Below are positions 46,442 to 57,632 of a stretch of DNA of 64,000 nucleotides, piece by piece. Both the position numbers and the translations under genes were made by a program. Source of the stretch: Aquilaria yunnanensis (lineage: Eukaryota > Streptophyta > Magnoliopsida > Malvales > Thymelaeaceae). Position 1 is the stretch's first letter. Each line of letters starts with the position of its first letter. Below the pieces are notes generated by a model. The model did not search any database. It saw nothing but the letters and a program-made list of their open reading frames with translations, and was not told the DNA's origin. The stretch covers positions 55,580,001-55,644,000 of the forward strand of contig CM077597.1 in the NCBI GenBank assembly GCA_039654915.1. Reading direction: 5' to 3'.

Positions 46442-49400
46442 AAAACCTTTCATGAAATTCTTATCAACTAGTGGATTTTAGTTACTCAGTTGATTCAAAA
46501 TGATGACTTGGACTCTGACTCCTAGGATTCTTAACCCCACTTAAAGTTTGCCTTACTGGGAATCTCATGCTTTTGAAGTTTTAGTGGAATTTACTTAATT
46601 TTTACCAATAGGTGGGTTTGCTTGAGATTGCTTAAGGGTTAAGTATGCATGTAATAGTATATTCTACATGTTTTAGGGTTGCATCAAAGTTAATCATGCT
46701 TGAACATACATGCATACTTCATAGGATTCAAACCATGCTTTTTTATTTTTCTTAGTGCCCTATGGCCCACCTAGTCACAAAAACATGTACAGGCAGACAT
46801 TTATTCTAGCCTAGTCCTCTTGTTTTACATATACAACTATATACAAGGAAAAATTTCAAGAAAGACTGCGTGGCATAAAACACCAAAGTTTGATGTTTCA
46901 ACAGGTGCTATGCATGGTACACTCATTTCTGTTCAAACAGCTTCTAGACCCACCGAGACTTCTACTTTCCCTTTAACTTAATATTTAGGCCACAAATCAT
47001 TCATGACCTTCCTAGTTCTAGCCCATAACAAAATTATTCCAGCAACAACAATACCTACTACAGCCATCAAGGCCTACATAGCATAGAAACACAATCATCA
47101 GTCCAGATTAGTGAACCTATTTATGCTTTCCTTTCTCATAAGCCTTAACTAAGAGTTTTACGTCTCTGTAGATAGACCCCATGAAGAGGCTCTTGTGCCC
47201 TTTAGTCCTCCCCTTCTTTACATGAAATGGGCAAAACAGGGCATGAGTACATAGGTACTCAGTGAAGAACCCAAACAACACCTAGTGCCTTATTCAATGT
47301 TTAAAACATTGATACACATAAACCTCCAAACTTATTTGGTAACCTGCATCCGAAGGGATAAAAGACACACAAATCAACAAGTATAGCATAATACATAATA
47401 CATAAATAAATGATAAAAAGGGGGTTAGCACACGCATGAAATCAGAGAAGCATATAGACACATACACCACAACACTGGCTTTCTATAACATAACAAGCAT
47501 GATTCTTTGGAAATTTCTTCTTGTGATCACTTGAATTAATGTTCATTTATCATAGAGCTCTAGGTGGTTATCAAGCCTGGCCCAACTTGAGCAAAAACCC
47601 TATGCTCACCATAGTGTTTTAAGCATACATAGCCCATTAACATAGCCTCTGGGTTCCTTTGGCTTAAGTCATCACCTAGGGAAGCTCTTCCCCTCCAAAA
47701 TATAGGAGAAGAAGCTTCATATTGGTCCTTCACCTATACTTAAAAAGTAGTAAGGAAGCTTGGTCATTTTCCCAAAAACATAGGCACCAACTTAGGTAAC
47801 ACCAAGTGAAAGGCTTGCTTGATGTTTTTCACAAATTCACTCTTTATCCATCCTTCTCCATGGACTTTCTTTCCTAAAACTTAAGGGTAGTTAGGTAGGA
47901 GTACCAATAGGTAGGTGGTGATGATAATTTAGGAATAAAGGAATAAAAAAATAGCTGTAGGAGGACACCATCTTGGATGTATCAACATAGCTTCGGTTTT
48001 GGCTTGTTGGTGTTGTATTGGATTTCTTGCTTATGTCTCGGCCTCCATGTGCTCTTGGTTTGTGTCTAAGGTGTTTGGAAGAGATAGGAGAGTAAATAAT
48101 AGCCAATAAATGGTTAAACATTTGCAAACAATTTGGTTTAAGGATGCTTGAATGTTAGTGGTGACTGAATGACATGAATAAGTCATTTACATTTTCTTTT
48201 TTTGTTTTGGCCTTTCTTTTGGTCCCTTTTCTTGTCATGATTTTTGGTGGGATTTGGAAGGTATTAGTGCTTACTCTTGGTTAGTAAATGGTGTAAGAAG
48301 TTTCTAGGAAATAGCTTGGAAATTCCCATGAAAGACTCAGTAACCAATGTTGGCCAAATGGTTTTGTAACCAAGCCATTTAGTCGGTTTTTCTTCCTTTT
48401 GGTTTCATTTTTGTCTCATCCCTTAGAAAGTAATTTTATTGACTTAATTCCCTCTTATGGATTCCAAGAAATATCCAAGAAGCTACCATAAATTGGTCTT
48501 CAGAGACCAAAATCAAACGGTGGTTGAAAAGACCAACCGAGCTGCCATTCCAGTTTTTTGGCTAGTTCATTTTCATTCTTTGGTTTGGAATTCCTTTAGG
48601 TGTGTGGTAGGAGCTTAGCTAGGTTAAATGAGCTTAGGAAGCTACAAAGAAGTAGCCAAGAAGCTACGTTTAATAGCCATTGAAGACTATGCAAACAAAC
48701 TTGGCCAAATGTGTAGCCGCCAAGACCATTGACATTGGATTCTTGTTCCAACCTTCCTCCAAGTAGATTAAGCCATTTTAAAATTTTTTTTAAGCTCCCT
48801 AACTTCTTAATTGGTGCAAATCAAGCACCCACTTTGACACTTCATTTGGCCAATTAGGCCCTTAAACTTTGTTCTGAACACAAGTACGCTTAGAAGTGTA
48901 CCTAAGAGCATTTTAATGTTTCTTGAAGTGTCTTCATGTTGTCTTAGTGTTTTCTACCTCTTAGCGGTCCACATTGTAGCCCATATTGCCATTTGAATGA
49001 TAGATATCATTCCCATAAAATTCCCTTTAAGTCCATAGACTTCAAAACCACCACAAGCACAAACTTGCACATAATGGTACACAATGGTGCACTTAAGAGT
49101 GTTCTAGTACACTCCAGGGTGTCTTTGCCACTCTCCATGACGTCACCACATTTTTATGGGTGTATGGTTACCCACATTGGTATCTCCATCATAAGCACTA
49201 TAATCATGCATTGTTTTATGCTGCTTTTGGGCTTCAGCACTTCTGAGTTCACATAGAGGCACACTAGTGTGTACCTAAGGATCCATCTTTTATGATTTAG
49301 TGCTATGATATAGCTTTACCATGGTCATGGTTTCACCATATTACATTAATTTTCTTTTTCGGTTTAGATGGAGTGCCTCTAGGGTACTTACATTGTGTAA

Positions 49401-49506
49401 CCCTTAATGTTACACTTGTGACTTGTGTTAATCACATATTTACATAATGTACTTGATATGTACATTTCATAATAGCCTAGGGCCTATACAAGTCACAAGC
49501 ATGACA
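46442..49506 (-). mobile_element. Family-H LTR, right copy (5' LTR of the outer element)
   Basis: On the minus strand it starts TGTCATGCTTGTGAC at 49506, next to 5S spacer. The part 46446-48425 matches 655-2645. The ~30 bp that form the LTR end on the left copy are missing here, replaced by the junction with the C LTR (GGGGCGTGACA). About 3.07 kb, non-coding; the 48430-49500 stretch contains a GGCCAATTAGGCCC-type segment also like the C LTR. Confidence 0.6.
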
Positions 49507-49700
49507 ATCCATATCGGTCGTATTCCTATCAACGTGAGTGCTCTATGTCACGAACAAACTATAGGGACGATAAGTTAAGAAAAGATAATCCCGTAAGTAG
49601 TCAAAAAAGTTGGTGGGAAATTTGAAACTTCATCTTTAGCCTCGGTTATCTCTCATGAACACATAAAGTAAAAGAAAAACTAACCTAAAAAATAAAAAAA

Positions 49701-49818
49701 GGGATGCAACATGAAGACATCCCGGAATGTCACCGATGCTAGTACTATTTTCGCCCAAGGATGCTTAACTGTGGAGTTCTGATGGGATTTGATGCATTAG
49801 TGCTGGTGTTATTGCATC
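49701..49818 (-). rRNA. 5S rRNA-like gene copy c (degenerate)
   Basis: Minus-strand 5S-like copy, ~118 bp. Its 5S spacer begins at 49507 right after the H LTR. The CATCGGTGAC helix-IV form is well preserved. A T-run follows the gene in its own sense, as in Pol III terminators. Confidence 0.76.
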
Positions 49819-50041
49819 TGTTAATCTACTTCACTTATTATCCTTTATCCGTATCAGTTTTATTCCCCTTCAATGTGAATGCTACATGTCATGAATGAAC
49901 CTTGTGGCCCACAAATTAAGAAAAGATAATCTAGTCAATAGTAAAAAAAGTTGGTGGAAAATTTTAAACCCCATTTTTAGCCCCTATTATCTCGCTCGAA
50001 CAAATAAAGTAGAAGAAAAACTGAACTGAAAAACAACAAAG

Positions 50042-50160
50042 GGGATAAAACATGAAGACCTCTTAGCACATCACCGATGCCATTTCTACGCTCGCCCAAA
50101 GTACACTTCACTATGGAGTTCTGATGGGATCTGGTGCATTAGTACTAGTACGATCGCATC
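50042..50160 (-). rRNA. 5S rRNA-like gene copy d (degenerate)
   Basis: 341 bp after copy c. Good GATGCGATCGTAC start on the minus strand; GGCATCGGTGATGTGC in helix IV. Confidence 0.74.
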
Positions 50161-50393
50161 TGTTAACTTACACTACTTATTTTCCTTTATCCATATTGAT
50201 CTTATTCTCTTTCAATGTAAGTGCTATACATAACGAACGAACAGTGGAGCAAATAAATTAAGAGAAGATAACCCAGTAAGTAGTCAAAAAAGTTTATGGA
50301 AAAATTGAAACTCCATTTCTAGCACCGGTTATCTCGCACGAACAAATAAAGCAGAAGAACAGCTGACCCAAAAAACAAAAAAAAGGATGCAGC

Positions 50394-50501
50394 ATAAGGA
50401 CTTATTGGCATGTCACCAATCTAGTACTACTCTCACCCAAGCACGCTTAACTACGGTCTTCTGATGGGATCCGATGCATTAGCACTGGTATAATCGCATC
50501 C
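50394..50501 (-). rRNA. 5S rRNA-like gene copy e (degenerate, small deletions)
   Basis: About 352 bp after copy d and ~10 bp shorter than the others; CTTGGGTGAGAGTAGTAC on the minus strand is well kept. Confidence 0.72.
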
Positions 50502-50696
50502 GTCAACAAAAGCCACTTATTTTCCATTATCCGTATCAATTTTATTCCCCTTCAACATGAGTGCTTGGCATCACGAATGAACCTTGGGGCACATAAATTA
50601 AGAAATGATAATCTAGTAAGTAGTTAAAAAGTTGGTGGCCAATTTGAAACTTCATTTTTTCCCTGGTTATCTCACACAAAATAATAAAGCAAATGA

Positions 50697-50815
50697 GGGA
50701 TGCAACATGAGGACTTCCAAGCATTGTACCGATGCTAGTACTACTCCCGCCCAAGGACGCTTAATTGAGGAGTTCTGGTGAGATCCGGTGCATTAGGGCT
50801 AGTTTGATTGCATCC
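50697..50815 (-). rRNA. 5S rRNA-like gene copy f (degenerate)
   Basis: 303 bp after copy e (shortened spacer). The minus strand reads CTTGGGCGGGAGTAGTAC and AGCATCGGTACAATGC. Confidence 0.73.
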
Positions 50816-51037
50816 ATCAACTTATGCCGCATATTTTCCTTTATCTATATCAGTCTTATTCCCCTTCAACGTGAGTGCTCCATGCCAGGATTGAACTGTG
50901 GGGCCTATAAATTAAGAAAAGATAATCCAGTGAGTAGCCCAAAAAGTTGCTAGAAAATTTGAAACTCCATTTTTAGCCCTTGTTATCTTGCGTGAACGCA
51001 TAAAGTAGAATAAAAGCTGAGCAAAAAAACAAAAAAT

Positions 51038-51154
51038 GGGATGTAACACGAGGATTTCCCGGCATGTCATCGTTGTGAGTACTATTCTCGCTCAAGCACG
51101 CTTGACTATGAGTTTTGGTGGGATCTAGTGCATTAGTGTTGGAATGATCAAATC
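51038..51154 (-). rRNA. 5S rRNA-like gene copy g (degenerate)
   Basis: 341 bp after copy f. Its 5' end (GATTTGATCATTCC on the minus strand) abuts non-5S sequence with no spacer, marking a rearrangement point. Confidence 0.73.
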
Positions 51155-51337
51155 TTTATGGTCATAAGTCCTTCAAACGTTCATCCGAATACACTTGGTA
51201 GCCATGTCTTTGGCACATTCACATGTGCCTACTAAGTCCAACTAATATATCTCTTAAGCCATTGCACATGACATGCTTTCCACTTAGTTTTCACCTCCCA
51301 TTTACTTAAGCTTTGTGTAGGAATGAGGGTTATGACA
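51155..51337 (-). mobile_element. Family-C-type LTR fragment between inverted 5S arrays
   Basis: 183 bp. On the minus strand it begins TGTCATAACCCTCATTCC at 51337, matching the LTR start at 15413 in layout, and runs into copy g's 5' end. It separates the minus-strand array from the plus-strand array, both junctions falling at 5S gene starts. Confidence 0.55.
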
Positions 51338-51454
51338 GACGTGATTATACCAGTACTAATGCGCTAAATCCCATCAAAACTCCCTAGTTAAGTATGCTTG
51401 GGAGAGAGTAGTACTATCATCAATGATGTGCCAGGAAGTCCTCATGTTGCATCA
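51338..51454 (+). rRNA. 5S rRNA-like gene copy h (degenerate)
   Basis: First plus-strand copy. It starts GACGTGATTATACCAGTACT directly after the LTR terminus, with no 5S spacer upstream. GGGAGAGAGTAGTACTATCAT lies in the middle. Confidence 0.74.
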
Positions 51455-51679
51455 CATTTTTTACTTTTCAAGTCAGTTTTTTCTTTTCCTTTAATGTCTT
51501 CATGCGAGATAACCGAGGCTACAAAAGGAGTTTCAAATTTTCTACCAACATTTTTTACTACTTATTGGGTTATCTTTTCTTAATTTATGTGCCCTATGGG
51601 TCGTTTGTGTCATGGAGCACTTACGTTGAAGGGGTATAAGACCGATATGCATAAAGGAAAATAAGTGGCATAGGTTGAG

Positions 51680-51797
51680 GGATGTGATTATACCAGCACT
51701 AATGCACCGGATCCCATCAGAACTCCACAATTAAGCGTGCTTGGGTAAAATTTGTACTGGCATTAGTGTCGTGCCAACAAGTCCTCATGTTGCATCC
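51680..51797 (+). rRNA. 5S rRNA-like gene copy i (degenerate)
   Basis: 342 bp after copy h: GGATGTGATTATACCAGCAC, ACCGGATCCCATCAGAACTC intact, then a decayed 3' half and a TTTTTTC terminator-like run. Confidence 0.77.
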
Positions 51798-52020
51798 TTT
51801 TTTCTTGTTTTTCGAGTCAGTTTTTCTTCTGATTTATCTATTTGTGTGGGATAACTATGGCTAAAAATGGAGCTTCAAATTTTCACCAACTTTTTTGACA
51901 AGTTCCTGGATTATCTTTTCTCAATTTACTTGCCCTACAGTTCGTTCATAATGTGTAGCATTCACATTGAAGGGGAATAAGATTGATAGTGATAAAGGAA
52001 AATAAGTAGCATAGGTTGAC

Positions 52021-52138
52021 GGATGCAATCATACCAGCACTAGTGCACCAGACCCCATCATAACTCCGCAGTTAAGCATGCAGGGGCAAGAGAAGTATGG
52101 GCAATAGTGATGTGCTGGGAAGTCTTCGTGTTGCATCC
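52021..52138 (+). rRNA. 5S rRNA-like gene copy j (degenerate)
   Basis: 341 bp after copy i: GGATGCAATCATACCAGCAC, CTCCGCAGTTAAGCATG; GGCAATAGTGATGTGCTGGG in helix IV. The next unit would begin near 52362, exactly where the Gypsy remnant F starts. Confidence 0.77.
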
Positions 52139-52362
52139 TGTGTTTTCATTTTTAGGGCCGGTTTCTTATTCTGTCTTATCTGTTCATGCAAGATAACTCG
52201 AGCTAAAATTTCTGATTCAAATTTTTCACTAACTTTTTTGACTGCTTACTGGATTATCTTTTCTTAATTTATGAGCCCCACAATTTGTTCGTGATGTGTA
52301 ACACTCACGTTGGTGGGGAATAAGACTAATACAGATAAAAGGAAAATAAGCAGTGTAAGGTT

Positions 52363-53271
52363 AGCAAGCATAAACAACACAACAAAGCACACAACTCGCA
52401 CACCACACACAATGTTACACAACTCGAAAGCCAACTAGCAAGTACACACATAGTTTGCCATCAAAGCTTCACCATACTAACGCCCATTCCACTAGAGCTC
52501 CTAGTTCAACTATAGGTTGGCCTACCTATAATGAACCTTAGTACTTGCGATTAGTAACTAGCTAGCCAACATTTCACATAAACCCGAAGGTATACATAAG
52601 CCCCTATAGCATTCTAAGATCATTTAGCTCAAATACCATCACTTAGAAGCCAAAATACTAACTTGAACATGGGACAATACAAAATCAAGTAGTATACCAT
52701 GATTTCTTACCAATTTCTTGCTTTAAACTCTCAACCAACTTGAATCTCCAAGGCTAAGCTGGAAAACTAAATCGCAAGGTCGCCAATGGCCGAGAACACC
52801 AAATGTGAGCTTGATTCTTGAGCTCAAGCCCTAATTGCCAAGCTCTACCATGAAATCACTAAGAACCCGACCTTCCTTGCCAAGAACACAATCTTGACCT
52901 GCAAATGGAACTTTGACCTGAGATTAGCATTTTCGGCTTAAATGGAAGCGTGCAATCCGATTATGTGGCAAATGGCACAAAATTGGAGCTAATGCTAGCC
53001 CTAGTAAGCCCATTTCTTGCATGGCACACTTTGACCCTTGCGTGGAGTTTTCACAACATATTTAGCACCCAAAAGAATGATCAATTTGGCCCTCTAGTTT
53101 TGTTTCTTGTCACTACCAACTTAGGCCATTTTACATGTACATTTTGAACCCCATAAGCGTTGGTTAAACATACAAAAAATATTTCCCATTTTCATTTAAG
53201 TCTCTCATTGTTTTAATGTATTTACCTTGCATTTTTTGGCATGGGCCAAGCACTGAGGCAGGGTCCTGACA
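52363..53271 (-). mobile_element. Element F LTR fragment (family C), minus orientation
   Basis: The minus strand starts TGTCAGGACCC at 53271 right after a polypurine tract; the truncated 3' side contains the CATTCCACTAGAGCTCCTAG and GGTTGGCCTACCTATAA blocks, read on the plus strand, that define family C. This copy shows that family C is the LTR of a Gypsy pol of the E type. Confidence 0.68.
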
Positions 53272-53286
53272 ACTACTCCCTCCTTA
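53272..53286 (-). promoter_or_regulatory. Element F polypurine tract
   Basis: The minus strand reads AAGGAGGGAGTAGT just before the LTR start TGTCAGGACC. Confidence 0.7.
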
Positions 53287-54126
53287 AAGAATTTGGTCTT
53301 TGAAATTCTTCACAAGTTTTGAGTACAATTGAGGGTAACTCTTGACAATTTCTTGCTCTACTTCCCAGGTTGCCTTTTCCAGAGTATGATTACTCCACTG
53401 AATCTTAATCATGGAAATCCATTTGCTTCTTAACTTCCTAGTGTCTCTGGCTCAGATTTGAATAGGTACCTCTTCATATGATAGGTTTAGGGTTATAGGT
53501 ACACTAGCAGGTATCACTATTTGTTTAGAACTTGAAACATACTTCTTAAGCAAGCTTACATGAAACACATCATGTATATTACCAAGTTCAGGTGGCAAGT
53601 CTTACTTGTATGCCACATTTCCAACTTTGGCCAACACTTGGTATGGCCCTATACACCTGGTTGCCAATTTCCCTTTCTTTCTAAATCTTATCACTTCTTT
53701 CATGGGAGAGACCTGAAGCACCACCTAGTCCCCTTCCTGGAATTCCAGGTCTCTTCTCATTTTCAAGTTTGCATAAGACTATTTTTTATCATTAGTAACT
53801 TTGATTCTTGCTTGAATCATTCTTATCTTTTCAGTGGTCTCTTTTATAATTTCTGGTCCCATTTCTAATCTATCTTCTAGCTGAAGCCAGCAATGTGGGG
53901 TGATACCTTTTCTGCCATATAAAGCTTCATATGGTGCCATTCCAATCACTTAATGGTAGCCATTATTATAAGAGAATTCCACTAATGGGAGATGCACATC
54001 CCATTCTCCTTATAAATCAATGACACAACACCTCAACATATCTTCCAAAGTTTGAATTGTTCTATCTGTTTGTCCATCTGTTTGTTCTATCTGTTTGTCC
54101 AAAGTTCCTAATGCTTGATGTAGGGA
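53287..54126 (-). pseudogene. Element F integrase C-terminal remnant
   Basis: Minus-strand reading gives SLHQALGTL, DRTIQTLEDMLRCCVIDL, WDVHLPLVEFSYNN, VIGMAPYEALYGRKGITPHC, RLEMGPEIIKETTEKIRMI, then the C-terminal SSSKQIVIPASVPITLNL, KWISMIKIQWSNHTLEKATW and EVEQEIVKSYP. This closely parallels E's integrase (28905-29755) and extends past the point where E is deleted. A short deletion removes the segment before DRTIQ. Stops make it a pseudogene. It ends abruptly at ~54126 against an LTR in the other orientation. Confidence 0.82.
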
Positions 54127-57100
54127 TTTTGGTGTTTTCTTGTCTCTCTTGTAGGTAAAGCTTGAAAATGGGAGGTTAAGGCCTCGAGCTTAACTAAATA
54201 AGCTTAATGAGCTGTAGTGAATTACTTATTGAGTTTTGAACACTCATGCCCCATCTTGTATTATTACAAGAAAAGGATTTGAGCTTGATTAGTTACTTGT
54301 GTGCTAAGTTAGTGCTCGGTTGTGTTAAAGTATATCCTAAATCGAGAAGACTATTGCTTAATATGTCTTAGTGCAAGTGCTATATATATGTCTTGGAAAC
54401 TCATGTGCTTGAGTTTTGCAGGCTTGAGTGTAGGATTGTGGGACAAGTCTAGGATTATGGACTTGTGTTACCACGTCATAAAATGGGAGAATTACAAGTG
54501 TGTCATAATGGCTAAAAAACCATTATATTGTGTAATTCTCACCAAAGTGTTTAAAGTGTGGGGGGTAAAAGGCATGATCAACACCTCCTTAAAAGTGTTC
54601 CAAGTTGGTAACTTGGTCCCCAAGAAAAGCCTTAAGGATTGCTTGTTTGTCAAGCAACCTATGGACTTTTTTGTAAGATTTTGGAAATTCGGGTACCCAA
54701 TTGCAAAACTTTCACAAAAGAGATTTGGAGAGTGATGAGAAGGATATGAATGGTATGAAAGTGCTATTGGAGGACCAAATTGCTTATGGGAGAGAACTAA
54801 GGACAAAGAAAACACAAAAAGGCATAAAGGACCTAAGTGTTCTAATTTAGGCCTTAAGATGTGTATGTCTATGACTTAAGTCAAATGGAAGTTTTGTGGG
54901 GTTATCCCACATAAGGAGGGCTGCTAAAGGAAGATAAGGATGGTCAAATGTGGGCCAAGAGATTAAGACCAAGAAACCATAGTCTTGTAGCAAGGAAAAT
55001 GACATAAGACAAGGTTAAGACTACTTAAGTGTGTTTAGTGTACTTTTGACTATTTAAGTAGTCAAGACCACCTTTGCTTCTCTAAATTTCGGCCTCCACC
55101 AGCAAAAAGAAAGCCAGCCCTCTCCTCCACACTTACTCCATAGCCACCATACCTTCAAACTCAAAACTACTTGCAATTAAAGTCAAGGAAGCACAATTGG
55201 AAGCTATTTGGTGCTATTGCTTGAGTGCACCTAGGATCAAGCTCCAATTTCAGCATACCCATCAAGGTAAGGGTTCTCTTGCTCTCATGGATTTTTTCTG
55301 TATTTTCAAGCAACCATGGAGCTAGGGCTAAGCTTGGAAGAGAGCCATGAGCTTGATGAACCAAGCTTAGTGAGGGGAGTGCACTTGTTGAAGGTTTTGT
55401 GACCTAGTGTGAAGTGCACAGTGATGGCAGCGAATTTCTGGGTTTCTAGGGCCCAAAAGTTAGTACTAACTAGTGTTAAAATCCTCCTAAGACCAAGCAT
55501 TAGCTTGAGGAGGGCTGTCATAGTGATTTGGTTATGTTTATTATGTGTTTTATGGACTAACCTATGGTATATGTTGCCGCCACATTTCATGTGTTTGTTG
55601 TTTGTGTTTGGCTGCTGCATTTGGTTGCTATATCTTGTATATATGCATTGTGGTTTTTGTTTTTTAGTGTCTTTGGATGCAGGTTTTAATGATGGTTACA
55701 TTTCCTATTGAATCCAAGTGCTACCCTTACTAAGTTTCTCAATGAAACTTACTCCCCTCAATTCTGTCATTTCAGGTCCAGCTGAAAGATCACCTTCAAA
55801 CTAACCTTTTTGGTTTGAGTTTTGATCTGAAATTTCAGGTACATGAACTTCCATATGTCTAGTTATGATCTGGAAAGTTTGGTGATTTTAGGAGCACATT
55901 TGGTATTTTTAATGGTGGTACTTACTGTGTTGTGCACCAGCTGTCCAGCATCCTGTTTTTGGAGTCCATTGTGTTTCAGGACCTCCTGTAACCTAGGGTG
56001 CGTATTTAGCTGTGTTAAGACCATATTGTAGTGCATGTATGCATGTACATGTAGTGTATGTAAGATAAGACAAGTATGTGAACATTTGAGTAATGTTTTG
56101 GCTATGTAAGTGATGTGGTGCAAAGCTGCCTAAGTGTGAACGATAGGCTGCTTACTTGTAAATTCTGTTTTGGCCACATAAAGTTTCTAGATGCAAGATA
56201 ATGTAATTAATATGTGTATTGGAAATATATGGGATAGCCTTGGAGGGCTTTCTCCTTGTGAATGAAGTGTTTGCATGGTTTGGAAAAATTGTATGGGCAA
56301 AATGGTCCAAAAGTTGCCAGAATTTTGACTCTGGACCTAAAGTTAAATATCTCCCTGTGTAGAATGAATATTGGTATGAAATTTTGACCACACCTAGAGG
56401 ACATCTATAGGGTTAACTTAGATTTGAAATTTATGGATTCAGAGCCCTGTAGCCAAAGATATGATGTTGCAAAGTTGGCTGAGTTACTGTTCATTTGGTC
56501 AGAATTTCGTAACCAACTTGAAAAATCCATAACTTGGTCCATAGGTGGGCTATTGATGTAAAACAAAATTCCTTGGTTTTATCTAAGTCTCCAATTAATA
56601 ATGGAGCAAATAAAACATGGGGTTATGAAGCTAGAATGATACATTTTGTTAGTGGAAGTTACAGGTGCAGTAGCTGGCCACTAGAACTTAACAAGATTAC
56701 CTAATGTGTGGAAGCCAAAACTAAGACTTGTGCTAGTGTTTTCCTTCTTTGCTGCCATGGTGTGCATGAAATGTGAATATGTGTGTGATGGTTGGACCAA
56801 TATGCATGTATTTACATAGTGCCCAAGAGGGCCACTTGGGTATGCACACTAAGGGTAGTGTTCTGATGGCCAACAGAACATTACCAATCCTGGGAGTCTA
56901 AATGCACAGTTTTGGCACCATAACTGGACTACCCTAGAATGGGTAACAACTTGTGCTCATGGGCTCTAGTTATATCGTTTACACTTACGAGCATGGGCTT
57001 AGTTGTAGGAATTTTCCTACAAACTTTGGTATTGTACTACACCATTAAGGTAGCTTTTAGGTACTATTAAGAACTTGGATATGTAATGGCTAACTAATGG

Positions 57101-57632
57101 TCCTTTTGTATTTTGAGTACTCTTGGTAGTGTACCAAGGTTGTAAGTACTAGTGTGGAGGAAATTTTGTATACATAGTCTCAGATGACTTATGGAACTAT
57201 TACATAAGTGCTATGAATGGAATGTGAAGTTATGTTACGAGTACATTTGGTTTTGATCATAATGTGTTAAACCTCCCTTGGAACTTGTTGTGCTAAATGT
57301 ACATAAGTCATGAAAAGCTTATGTTTTCAAAACTTGAATGGATATGGGCTTCTTAGTTGACATGCATTGAAATGCCACACTTGATGAGCACACACCCAAA
57401 ACACTTAACTGTAAAGGTACATAAACTTGTCGTGTGTTGCAAGTAACCTTACAAGCCTTGCCTTGTGCTACAAGAAATGAGTAAAAGCTACCTAGTTAGC
57501 CTCTTGGGGCGCCTGCCAATCCTTAGCCATATGAGTAGAGTTTTTGATCAAGTATAAAAAACATGGTCGAGCCATAAACCTACTTATAAACCAATATAAG
57601 TGTAATAGTTGAACATAGTGTTAGTGCTTTAA
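54127..57632 (+). mobile_element. Family-C LTR, plus orientation, split by B LTR copy 3
   Basis: The flanks 54127-54465 and 56954 to ~57632 match 42220-43700 in order (TTTTCTTG start, GGCTTAACTAAATA..CTC, AAGGATTTGAGCTTGA, CTTATGTTTTCAAAAC). More diverged than E's LTR; only one copy of the 592-bp block. The start is truncated at the junction with F. No genes. Confidence 0.58.
54466..56948 (+). mobile_element. Family-B solo LTR copy 3 (2.48 kb)
   Basis: TGTTACCACG to GGGTAACA, flanked by ACTTG (54461-54465 and 56949-56953). Collinear with copies 1 and 2; intact ends and TSD with no interior. No protein domains recognised. Confidence 0.88.

Noticed and set aside
49701..52138. Functional 5S rRNA genes
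   Set aside because: Every copy has many substitutions, mostly C-to-T/G-to-A, several in the internal promoter, and copies differ from one another. Real arrays are homogeneous.
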